Below are positions 12,368 to 23,944 of a DNA stretch of 64,000 nt, piece after piece (positions within the stretch are counted from its first letter, which is position 1; every line of letters starts with the position of its first letter). The position numbers were made by a program, and so were the translations under genes. The notes beneath the pieces are model-generated. The model was given only the letters and a program-made list of their open reading frames with translations, made no database searches and was not told the origin of the DNA. This DNA is from Stichopus chloronotus (taxonomy: Eukaryota > Echinodermata > Holothuroidea > Aspidochirotida > Stichopodidae): assembly GCA_021234535.1 (NCBI GenBank), contig CM037833.1:496001-560000 (forward strand), in the 5' to 3' direction.

Positions 12368-12985
12368 GGTTACTCGTTATTGTTCTGTTAAGAAATATGT
12401 TTCAAAATCGAGTCCATTAATTCAGATTCACCTTCAAATATTTTTACCCTTAACCACATTACATGGTTGTAGATATTTCAATGCTTTCACAAAGAAGTCC
12501 ACTGTCATATCATGCCTTTGAAAAGAACAATCAAAGGCAACAAGTGAAGTAAGTGTACACTGAAAATGATTACTCTACATTTAATCTTACTAGATCTAAC
12601 ACATGTGTTTCAAATAATATCGTCATGCTTTAACAATCCCATTCTATTTCATACTGCATAACGTCAAACACTAAACAGATACATACACAGAAGTTCTTCG
12701 TTACTGTTCTGTTAAGAAAAATGCTTCAATATCAAGACCATTAATCCAGATTCAACGTGAGATATTAATACCGTTAAACACATGACATAGTTGTAGATAT
12801 TTCAACCGTTCTTTTAAACGTGTCCAGTGTTGTCTATTGCTTTTAAAAAGAACAATAAAAGAAAACGAATGAGGTAAGTGTACACTGGATGTTATCATTC
12901 TACATTTAATCTTACTAGATCTGATGCGTGTATTTCAAAGAATACTGCCAGGTTTAACAATCCAATCGTATTTCAATTGCACAAG
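12368..12985 (+). repeat. Tandem duplication of about 0.33 kb
   Basis: The segment from about 12368 to 12660 recurs at about 12697 to 12985. Shared words include GTTCTGTTAAGAAA, CATTAATxCAGATTCA, GTTGTAGATATTTCAA, GTAAGTGTACACTG and CTACATTTAATCTTACTAGA. Numerous substitutions show it is old. No coding potential was seen in either copy. Confidence 0.85.
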
Positions 12986-15900
12986 GATTTCACTCTCTAT
13001 TTAAACTAATGAAAGAGGTATTCAAAACAATAACAGCAATTAGTTTGATGTTAAGTTCTGAGAAGAGCAGGGCCTGCTTGAAGAATCATTTTATGTGGTG
13101 GACCAGACTAAAGTACTCGTTAGTCCCTTTCATCGACGTTATGGCTCTAAATTGTGAATGTGTAAATTTCTATTTTTACATTCCTTTTTTATCAACTACA
13201 TTTTCTAGCACACTATTATAAATTTTTTTCCCGTCGAAAGTATGAGAGACGTTCGAAAAGATTTATTAAAACTGTCAAGGTTTCCAAGTAACGTACTTCA
13301 TTATTTAAAGTATTATCCCTCTGAATTATTTTTAACATATACAACAAGTTATCTGATTTTTGCACAAGTATCAAAATGCTGAGATTCGTTAACTTTTATA
13401 TTGAAATATCAGAGGGTACCGGTAGTATTTTGATCCTAAAAACAATTAAATGAACGTTTTGTAGGTCTATAGGCATTTTGGGAAGATCATTGAATGATTA
13501 ATTCTTGGTCAAAGTGAGTTCCTTCTTCACAGGGACGCCATATATCATACTTCAAAAAAAAAAAAAAAAAAACAAGAATGGCGCTGTTCTGAAACATCCA
13601 ATAACTGCCCACAATCATTATGAATCAGTATGGTGAAATCAGATATTTCACCAAAATACATCAAATGTGTGTGAGTAAATTTTTAGCGATGAGTGACTGC
13701 AAGAAAAAGAGTCTACATAGTAAATTTGAGTTTTTCCACGCTTTCGTCAATTTCATTGCAATTATTAACATCATGTGTCAAGTCAGTTTAGGAAAGTAGA
13801 AGGAAAAGGAATGTATAAATATCTAAACTAACCTACGGAGCAAATATTCCATTGCATTCTGCCTTTAATTGTATGGTATTTTCATAAACTTTTTGGGCTC
13901 ATGTAATTTATGGCTATGCACATTCAGCGATGATGATAAGGAAAAACTTCATAAAAGACACGCAGTTCGTAATAACGATATGAGAATTAAAGACACTCTA
14001 TTGGAAGGTCATGTTTCATTATCAAAAGATGTTGTGTACAGCCAATTGTTATAATTAACTAGTTCCTGACGATGTATGAACTATATAGTGACATTGTGGT
14101 ACATGGTAGCCTTGAAATTTTCACCAGATAGCTGAACGACAGTAAATTTCAGACATACATTTTTTCAGAGACAAGAAAACAAAAGTTCATCACAGCCATT
14201 AATTCTACAACATAAAATTCCCCTACTCAATCTGATGTCATTATATCCATTCATTGGGATAGACACATAATTATCATAATTTGCTATAAAGAAAATCAAG
14301 TGGTGTTACCTCGGCTTTCTTATTTTTTTTTACTTTCAGTGTTATCTTTCCTTTTTTGTATTTACTAACGCAGACAAAATAAACCGATGAATTGTACCCG
14401 TCGATATAAAGACTGAAGTTTTAACTTCATAATTCTAACTGTTTTTTTTTTGTATTGTAACATTTGTGTTCTCTGTGCAGAAAATGTAGGCAAAATATTA
14501 ACAGCGCTGTCCTTGACAGATTGTATTCGTTTTCACATTTCTAAAATAGTAATGTTATAATGTGGTATTAATTTCCTACTTTTAAAATCGTAGTAATGTT
14601 TGACTGTGCCAATGTAGGTACCTGAGAATACTTTAATTCTGTTGAACACTTGGATGTGGAAGGATAGAACAGTAAATCGTAAACTGCCTCCTATCTTCAT
14701 ATTCCCAGTGCTGCTAGATTCCTTGAAAATCTTCTCTAGCTAATTATCATTGAATCCTTAATTGCCTCAATGATCCGACAATGATCTGAATTCAAATAAA
14801 AAGAAAAAGTAACAATGGGGCATATGGGGCACTTTTAGAAGCCCATGGGCATTAGAACAAAGGGCAGAGTGACCGGTAGCTGTCATGATCTCGATCATGA
14901 TAATTCGTTTGTATCTTTCCTTTGTTACTTTAAACATTTTATACACATAACAACAAAAATTATCAACGTCATGTGGAATCAAGCTGGAGTTACGGGGGAG
15001 GGGAGCTGGACGAAAAGTTGGTGATGATGTTCTGACGTTATCGAATGTCACCTCAACCATCTGCCGCATCTAACTTCGTCCGGACTACCAACTCGGCAGT
15101 ATATTGTGTATTATTTGTACATATGTGTGTTCACATGTGTGCAGATATGCCCACAATTTAACCAAACAATGATGATCGTATCTTCGCGATTAACGACTTA
15201 ATTAGAACTGCCTCTAACACTATCCTGATAACTGTAACCGGTCAGAAATGTGTGAACTGATCTCGCACGTAAAACATGTTTTTTAGATAAAAATATTCGA
15301 CAAGTGTATGCGAGTGTAACTTGCCCACATACTCATTATCCGGTCGACAATGTCAGCCTTCCCACACCCCCACCCCTAGTCCTTCAATTGGTGCATTTAG
15401 TGCAGTGTGTTCATAAGTACTTTCATGGAAAAAAAAAAGAGGAGAGACGCATAATCTGCTAACATTTCTTATGGGATGGTACTCCGCATAAGCTTTGTTA
15501 AATTAATGATACTGAGATGACATAGTATTCTAATAGATTCTGATGGATCTTTATCCAGCTATAGAACATTGTATAAAATCGTGACGAACTCAGTCAACAA
15601 CCTGTTACAATGCATTAAAATAATATTGATTGTTATTTTCGCCCATATTTTGATATGAAATTGGAATAACTGCTTTAACTTGAAATAGCAATTACAGCTA
15701 TGAAAATAATGATCTAAACTGCATAAAAGCAGTAAACGATGAACCTATCACAATGAAGATTGAAAGTAAAATCAATTATTTAGATGTGATCTTCAGAAAA
15801 TTTTATTCCATAATATTAACAGTGTGTATTGCGTAAAATTCACTTTACATGAAATCATTTCTAAAAGAACAAATAAAAGATAAACTGACATATAAAAGTG

Positions 15901-16244
15901 AAATAAACAATTTGAAACACATTCTAACGGAATTCGGTCTGCGATGAATGGGTTGATCAATGCAACAGCTATCTTTGCCCAAAGTCTAAACATGCTAAAC
16001 ATTTTTTTAACAATGACGCTATAGTATAAATCACGCTATACATGATATACTATGTCAGTATTCACGACATCCTACCTTAAGGCCTTGCTGTCATTTAAAA
16101 AAAAAAAGATACTAAATGTAAATTTTTGCTTTCATGTCCATAATTAACCCGTGGAATTGTGTTTATTATTTAGGAGCATGATTACGATGATGTCTTCATT
16201 AAATGTCTGATGTCAGTGTAGAGATCTTGTGTGGGTTCTGTAGT
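12986..16244. other. Intronic or intergenic, nothing recognised
   Basis: AT-rich, with poly-A or poly-T runs at 13553-13571, 14325-14333 and 15429-15439. Short open frames lack family resemblance or splice borders. Confidence 0.5.
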
Positions 16245-16620
16245 CAATTGTAAGGTGTTAAGAGAGAGTGCAGTTAATAGCTTCATATCCTCAAATTTCA
16301 GAGGTACTGTTAGAAATAATAATTCACCTAAATGAATGTTTCGAACGTTTACCTATGTAAACATCATTACACTGGCGATCATCGTCATAGGAAGAGGTTG
16401 ACGTACATTGTACAATAAGAAAAAAAAAAAAACTCACGTCCGAACGTCTCAGCACATGCGTTAATTAAAACCCATACAGAGAGACTGTGTGTGTGGACTT
16501 ACAGCACGATTCATAAGGAGACACGTTCGAAGTGTGTCATGTGCTTGGTTCATGAACAATATTGGCTGCGACTCACCTTTTGGGATGTGAGCAAAATAAT
16601 ACACATATACATGTGGTATA
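16245..16620 (+). repeat. Duplicated segment, copy 2 (pair with 1610-1985)
   Basis: Colinear with 1610-1985 at moderate identity. It lies immediately before a Penelope-like fragment that the first copy lacks, so either the fragment inserted after duplication or only this segment was copied. Confidence 0.7.
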
Positions 16621-16669
16621 CACCCCACATCAAAACCCAGCACCTAAAAAAAGAGGTCATTTTTTAAAC

Positions 16670-17050
16670 ACTGGAATTTAACATCAGAGCATCCGTTTCT
16701 ATCCAAGCTGATTCCAAACGAACCGATTCTTGCCTATAAAAGGGCCCCGACTCTAAACGATTTACTAGTCAAATCAAGATTTCAAAGTAGTGAAGAATCG
16801 TTTGGACAGTCAGGATTCTCAAGAAGATCTGTTAAATGTACTCATAGCTGCACTCTGAGCTTATACGCACTTATGTGCAGTAAGGAACACGTATTTCTAA
16901 AAATAGAATTTTACGAAACTTAATGCCAAATATATAAATTACTAAAAGGCCTACTACTTCTGACCCTCCTCCACATTTGAGTATGAGAGCAGAAACCGGC
17001 CTAGTTGGTCATAAGAACCACTAGTCTGTCTTATTACTGTTCAAAAGTAT
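16670..17050 (+). mobile_element. Penelope-like retroelement remnant (C-terminal RT region plus 3' sequence)
   Basis: The plus strand (about 16685-16857) encodes a degraded C-terminal piece of a Penelope-like reverse transcriptase, with NEPILAYKRAPTLNDLLVKS followed by SRFQSSEESF. This aligns with the better-preserved minus-strand copy at 39323-39832 (NEPILAFKRAQNLKDLLVKS). The similarity continues past the stop into shared downstream DNA, including AGAGCAGAAACCGG and TTGGTCATAAGA. No GIY-YIG endonuclease follows the DLLVKS segment in either copy. The hammerhead-like core seen in the other copy is mutated here (CTTCTGA instead of CTGATGA). The fragment is a non-functional fossil. Confidence 0.75.
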
Positions 17051-18394
17051 GTCAACTCTTCTACTTAAAAGTACGTCATTTTACAATGCTGGAAATGTTT
17101 CACCAATGGTACATGCAACGAGCGCATGTTCTACTCGGGCGTTCCCCCTAACAAATTCCTTCGGGTTCTGCGTCGTTCCGTTTCGTTATATAGTGTTCAA
17201 CCGCCTACCCCCAATTTTCATCTTTTCCCTGCAGGATTGATGACGGCTGACCTGTTGGCATGTAGCTACTGTGCGTGCTTTTTTAGCTTTCTTTAGCATT
17301 ATCCAGGAGCTATTATATTAGAACCTCAGCTCCCTGGTGTTGTAAATGAGCCGCAATAGAAACTCTTGTAAATGAATATTGAAGGACTTATGACGCACAA
17401 TGTCGTCACTGTTATTAATATTAAGCGGTTGCCAGAGAGTTCTTGTTGATCATTTCCTGTTCCGTTCCTTCTCCATCTCTCTCTGTGACATGTGATTGCA
17501 GTAAGATATTGCAAATATCACAATGTCCCCATGTGCAGGCCCTGTTTATAAGACTTTATTGAAATCAATGAATAATAGCTATGAGATACGCAGCTCCGTG
17601 GATTGCGCTTTTGTTGTTTGTTTAAAACATAGAAGATAATGTGAATCATAAAGGAAAATTTAAAGCCCTTGTAATTTTGATAACAAAGAAAGCAAGAGAA
17701 AAACAAGATAAAGAAACTACGCATTTTTGAGTCTGACTTGCACTGTGTCCATATGAATTAGTTTTAATGTGAACGTGTCTCTTCGTGAAGTTTCTAAAGG
17801 AAATCGAATCAGTAATTACTTACTCATTAATGTTCTGTTGTATGTGACAAATGGAAATCCTCTTAGTTTGATCATTTGCCATTAGCATGTGGAGGTAAGT
17901 TGACCAGCTCGAGAAAAAATTAAGAGAATGTCACAAAACGACACAATGTATGCCTTGAACATGAAAACGTATACCATTTTCTGCAGTATCTATAAACGGT
18001 AGGATGTGTTTTGCAAGTTATATCTCACACAATACTATAATATTAAATAATGAATAAAGTAAGGCAGTAATGCAAACAGGAGAGGATGCATTGTGGTTAC
18101 TTGTATGGGATCTAACAGAACTCTTCTGCAATGTAGGGTGTTTTTCGGGACCACGGCTTCGGCGACAGAATTCTTGGCCGTTACGATACAGAAATGTTCC
18201 CGTTTAAGTGAGAAAAAGACGTCAGAAAACAAATGTCCAGAGAAATCGACTTGATTTTACAATTGGCGTTCCATTTATGTTATGATGCGACTGTAACACA
18301 ATTATGGAAAAAAAAAAAAACTAAAGTTGACGATGATGATTGAAAATCGATAAAACGGACTACATGATGATGACTAAGAAGAAAAAGATACCAT
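17051..18394. other. Intronic or intergenic, nothing recognised
   Basis: No coding signal or defined repeat was seen. Confidence 0.5.
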
Positions 18395-18835
18395 CGGCCT
18401 ACATAGCATATTGAGAAACAGGAAGAGAAAGAGGTAGGTGTCGAGAGTACCAAAACACGATTACCAGTGAGGGCCAGCATGGTTTGTTGGCACTTCAGTC
18501 CACACTTGTTTAGAACAGGGCCAAGGGTCAATGATCAGGTTAGCCAATCAGAAGAATATATACCCTTGTATGTAAGTGCGTTGTCACCCACATTTGACCA
18601 ATCCACTAACTATTCCGAAATACTTGTATCGATCTTTGCTCCACCCATTCTAAATTTAGTCTATATATTCCATTGCTCAGCTTGTTGTAGCTACCCAATG
18701 CAAAAGAGATGCAACGACCCGAGTCATTGAGTTGGACTCAAGTCGACTAGAGTCGCCTTTTTTAGTGATTTGAATTGAACCAGAGTCACAATTTCAGATG
18801 ATTCTACTTGGACTAGAGTCATTTTGTCATATTAA
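18395..18835 (+). repeat. Duplicated segment, copy 2 (pair with 4020-4390), without satellite expansion
   Basis: It aligns with 4020-4390 and continues into a few divergent GACTAGAGTC-type words (18757-18830) where the first copy has its 38-bp array. This copy therefore probably shows the unexpanded state of that locus. Confidence 0.75.
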
Positions 18836-21800
18836 AGTCATTTTGATATATTAATTGCCAGATCGCATTACATGGCACTTAACGTGCGGGCATTTTCGAC
18901 ATAATGGATTTCACTCAAGCGAGTTGCGACGACAGCTTATAATGGGTGGGGATATGATAGGACACATCAGTCGGTGTCCAGGACATTCAGTAAGGGGGGG
19001 GGGGACGGTCTGAACGTAGGACGAGGCCTTTTTGCGCGAACACGTGACCTCGTCTACACTTTTCTGAAAAAAAATGCATATACGATATGAAACAAAACAT
19101 ATTGTACCACTGTGTGAAATATAAGTGACATGGATTTGCAATATTTTACATAGGAGGAATCTCAAATAACTTTTGATCAGTTCTCAAACTTTCATGTCTG
19201 CTCAGTATATTGCCGCAAATGTCAAGGACAGTCAAGATTGAGGCGTTTATTGCCGTAAGAAAATATCATATCTTTGGCCAAACATTTGTGACCTTGAATC
19301 TTGACCCTTGAGAAATTAAAATACATGGGCAGATCGGTTTGTGAGTAGAGGCTTGATACTGTGCCACGATGCATCCACATAAGGGTGCCCTGTCTTTTTG
19401 GGGTGACACCTATGAAGGAATAGCCAAAGAAAAGAAACGTTGTTAATACTTTTTACCTGCCTTTATTATCTGATTTTTTTGAAAACCACTGTCACCACCA
19501 AGTGAATTGCATTATGAATACATACTCTGTTCTACATAATGATCTTATTGACGTTGGCGTAAACGTCACTCTGTTACATAAATGTCACTCTGCTTGGACC
19601 AAAACGCGACTGTTCAATGTCCAAATTAGTTAACTTCAATCCGAAGTCAGCAAAAGGACTGCAATATTTGAAGACGTCGTTCAAACGTGAAAGTAAATCC
19701 GATGGCAAATTATTCACCAGGATATCTAATTTGAATGTATTGGTTATGAAAAGAGCAACAGGCAATCTTGAAAAGCAAATAAACATGATTACCACTGAAC
19801 AAACACCGAAAAGGGGACTTTAACACGTACGTACACTTCACACTGTGGAACCAGAGTGCGATTTTAGTGTGCGATTTTTAGGAACCAAAACTTAGTGCTA
19901 GTCCAATGAAATTAATTAAAACACACTCAATAAATTATCTTTCAAAGCCAATGAACTTTTCTGAAAAAAAAAAGTTTATTAGTGCTAGTGGTGTAATATC
20001 TTCCATTCGTCGAGCAGTTGATACATTTACCCCATGCATGGATAAGCTCGAACACATCATCTTAATAAATACATGCTTTTGGAATTTTCATAGCTTCTGT
20101 GTACTCCCTGCATGTGCTATTTAGTAGAATTAAAGTAATTGTAAGACCTTAATTTGCTTTAATGATTCTAAAATTGATAGTAAAAGTAACATTCAATCTT
20201 TCATGTTTAAAAAATGCACATTTCCAATATTACGCAAATTGTGGCATGGTTTCTGTTTTTCTCGTGCTTTCTATATTTTAAGCTCAATGCTTGAGAAATT
20301 ATATATAATGAAAGTTACTGTATAATATTAAAACAAATTATTTAAAATTTTTTATGGAATTTTTGAATTTGGGTGAATAATGAGTGCATAAAAAAGAAAA
20401 AAAAACACGGTGGGATGAGTTTGTCAAAGCAATGTGTGAATCACCCCGAAAAATAGGAATTGGTGCTTAACTAATATATACAACACTAATTCGAGTAAGC
20501 CCAATAGATTGAACAGGTTAAACCGATGCGAACGATTTACTTAAAATAGTTAGGGCTCTATCTACTGCTCGATCGCAGGAAGGGATTGTTAATTCGTTCT
20601 CTCTTAGTACCGGGCCTAGAACGAGTCCATCGAACGAAAAGCGAACCCTCCCATCTCTCCATGAGCACCGGTTAAACTGTTTGGACACGTTCAATGTAGT
20701 TGGATTCACTTGTCTTATATACTGTGACATTGCCTGCTTAAATCAAGTTCGTAGTACGTCACAGAAAATTAATACAAAGGCATTGATAATCTCCACATTG
20801 TATTTATAATAACGGCGCAGATCAAAATCCGAAAAGAGATATTTCAAGGAGAGCACTGCAACATAAACAAAAATGTCTAAAAAGGCAAACTCAACCCATT
20901 CGTTATTTAGTTTGATGAAACAAAAGTATCGGCTTTTTGTTAACACACTGAGCTTACATTAGTTCCATATAATGGTGCAAGAGTTGATGTCGAAATGGTA
21001 AATAGAGTTCTGTTAACATTTGCAGCGAAGGCGAAATGCCTCAATTTCCATTCATGGAAACTAAAGTAGAAGTTTGATTGACGCGATTCTTGAGAACACT
21101 GAAAGTTTTCAGGATTATCAATTAGGCCTAAGTGTGGATGATTAAAACTATCCTGAAATACATAACATATGATACATTGTCCCGTCAGTACTGTTGTCTC
21201 AACTCTCCCCAGACACGAGACAAAAAATACCATAAGGTAGAAATAGACAGGAAAACTTAAGAACTTGGATAATGGACAGTGATATCGAACAAATGTTGAT
21301 AAATATTCTATTCAAACAATCGTTACGTAACATATACTTATGAAATATGTCAGTGGTTGTAAATATATTTTACTTGCTTTCCTTGGCAACGGTCCATCTA
21401 AATTCAAAAAATGTGATTTGTCACATAATTAATATCACTAATTGGGGTAATATCTGTTGAAATCTTTGCTCGTCGTTTCAATGTATAATCCTTGGCTTAG
21501 AAGATATATACCAAATTGTGCATTTTCGAAACCCAACGATTGTACGATGAGAAAGCAACAGTATTCGTGTACCGCAACCACGTGATCCCGTCTGCAAAAA
21601 AAAAAGAAAACGCCTAAGGGTAATCAAGAAACTGTGAATGTATTTCAAATCGATACAAAAAAAAAAAAGATCAAAGCAGAACAAAGTATTTTTTTATCGC
21701 CTCATGTTCTTCTAATACTGAAACCAGCATTCCTTCCAAGTACATTGTTTCCTCTAAAATGTACAAACATATTGAATGTAATACATAAATACAATATCTT

Positions 21801-21879
21801 TGCTACTTGTTATCACTTTTTATTTGTCCGACCGAATGTCATTATATTTACTTTACTTTCGGTTTTTTCTTCTTCTTAG
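18836..21879. other. Intronic or intergenic, no supportable gene
   Basis: Two minus-strand frames (19574-19795 and 20518-20730) have moderately protein-like composition but no splice support or recognised motif. The end of the stretch is a strong polypyrimidine tract and acceptor (TTTTTTCTTCTTCTTAG) feeding exon C. Confidence 0.45.
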
Positions 21880-22088
21880 ATTCCCATCACCCGGGTGTGG
21901 CTCGAAGATTGCACTCCTAGTGTTAACAAGTCTGACTTAAGCATCCGTTTGGATTCTGGTCTCTCTTTTCCTGTCCTCAATTCACTCCAATATCTACATA
22001 TCTATGACGTCCCCAGGACACTAACTATCGAGAAATTTGTGGCCTTCTTACGTTACTCCTCAAAGTGTACAAGTTTGAATGAGCTGTG
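21880..22088 (+). CDS. LRR-type exon C (209 nt, phase 0 to 2), paralogue of exon A
   Basis: A strong acceptor ends at 21879 and a consensus donor (GTAAGT) begins at 22089. The 69 codons plus two bases start with IPITRVWLEDC, continue through FPVLNSLQYLHIYDVP, and end with FVAFLRYSSKCTSLNEL. The pattern fits leucine-rich repeats: a V-x-L-x-x-C strand, then L-x-x-L-x-x-L-x-I, then a helix-like stretch and a final L-x-x-L. Cys residues at the ends of repeat strands are common in NLR-type LRRs. The same length and phases as exon A, and alignment across the full exon, show that they are duplicates. The frame is compatible with exon B upstream. The next exon must start in phase 2 and was not confidently found. 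It is the best-supported coding exon in the window. Confidence 0.68.
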
Positions 22089-23944
22089 GTAAGTAATACT
22101 TGTGTACATGTTAATTATTTAAGAACATGAACCAAAGGGAAACACTTGAGAGAACAATGAATAAACGTTCTAAAATCACTATTGATATGAGGTATTTTCC
22201 GTAAAGAAAAGCCAAGAAAAGTTTTTTCTTCTGTCCAAAGATTATTCCTTGTGATATAAAAAAAAAGGAAAATCATGCAAAGTGGTTGTAACGTAGTTAT
22301 GTTACTGTTGACAAGCTCTAGTACCGTGGATAGTAACCTGACGTGTGATTTACTATACTGCGACTCGATTAATTTTTTAATGCATGATCAGGGAGCCAAT
22401 TCGAATAGTCAGTGGAGAGAGTTGGTATCAGAATGATCGGCCACATCTTACAGTCACGTGTGCAGCTGCCAATGATACACAGTAGTCTTTGTTTTCTATC
22501 GTTCTTGACATTTCCATAGAACGTAAAGAAAATTAGAGGTACATACAATGTGGTATGATTTTCATTTGATGATTTTACTAGTACTTACTTTTCAGTATTC
22601 TAGAAACAGGATTGCCCGTTACTTTTTTCAATGCAATGTAGCTCTTATGAGGTACGGCAGTACTTTATGAAATTACGTACGTAATTTATTATTGCTGTGA
22701 CTATAAACTACGAGAATTTAGGAAGAAACGTGATTAACAAACACAGTGAAAGTAACATGTACCTAATTGTAATTATATGTTTAAATCTGCATTGATGTTA
22801 AAATGAGTTATTTGTGAAGTTCAATAACGTAATTACACAATTATCGTTCCATAGAGTGGCAGGCAGTCTAAACCTGTCCAATTCACCCACATATCTTAAC
22901 TTCACCAACTTAAATTTTCCTTGTTATCGCCTTTCATTTTTTCGATTTTATTATCGTTTTTGTCGGAAACTCGAAACAGTAAAATCGAAATACAATTTTG
23001 AAATGATTTTGGAACGTTAAGATGTATGATGGCTCTCTCAGTTGTCATAACAATGGTTGCAATGGTAAGGCTATGTATGGTTGATATATGAAACATGTAG
23101 GCCTAACCTGGTATGGTAGTTAATTTGACCTTTAACCCCCATTATGGTAGTGGTCAAAATGTCTGAAGATGTGTGTGTGCGTGCGTGTGTATGTCTGCAT
23201 GTGTGCAAAAGTAAATTTCAATTTCAAATTTTGCGCCTGCAACCCCTTAGAGACCGTAAAGCCGATGAGTGTCAACGTTGGTAGACAGGTGACCCTCATC
23301 TTACACCTTTGCTTTTTATGCAGTGGGACTTAATCTTTCAACCTGTGCAACCATGTTTGGATTAAGCGATTATATCTAACAAGTTTCATTTTCCTTTGGT
23401 AATACCCATACTAGGTATGTATTCTACTATTACAATGTTGTGCATACACTAGCCAAGGAATTGAGTTTTTAATAGTACGTTTTAGGGGAAACGAAATTGA
23501 GCAATGGAAATGATTGTGGCATGTTTCTTAAAGGAAAAAAAAAACTAGAAAAAGAAAACGCCCAGAGTGGAGGCGCGCTGATCTGAGAAATAAAAGAAAA
23601 TCAAAGGATTACTTTGACTCACACCCGATCTGTATGGGAATATATATTTTAAGGCGCACGCATGACTGATGTATTGACACAACACTTGCGCGTTATCTAC
23701 AAATCCGTAGCCGAGTGTGCATGACAAGCCAAGTTGGACTTGAGTCGAATTGCTTTCAACACGCAGAGAAATGGAAGATGACCAATCAAATACACGGAAA
23801 TGTGATTATCCATTACGCACTGGGATAGTGTGTTTGTCTACGAAAACAGTTGTTATATAATCTTGCTTCCACCTGTTGTTTTTTGTTTTGCATGTGCATA
23901 GCGCAAGAAGCAGCTGTGTACATGCATTTAGCTGGTGTGTTTAC
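22089..23944. other. Intronic or intergenic; small features only
   Basis: It contains a perfect 18-bp palindrome at 22670-22687 (AAATTACGTACGTAATTT) and a GT-rich microsatellite at about 23169-23206. No exon in phase 2 that could follow exon C was recognised. Confidence 0.5.
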
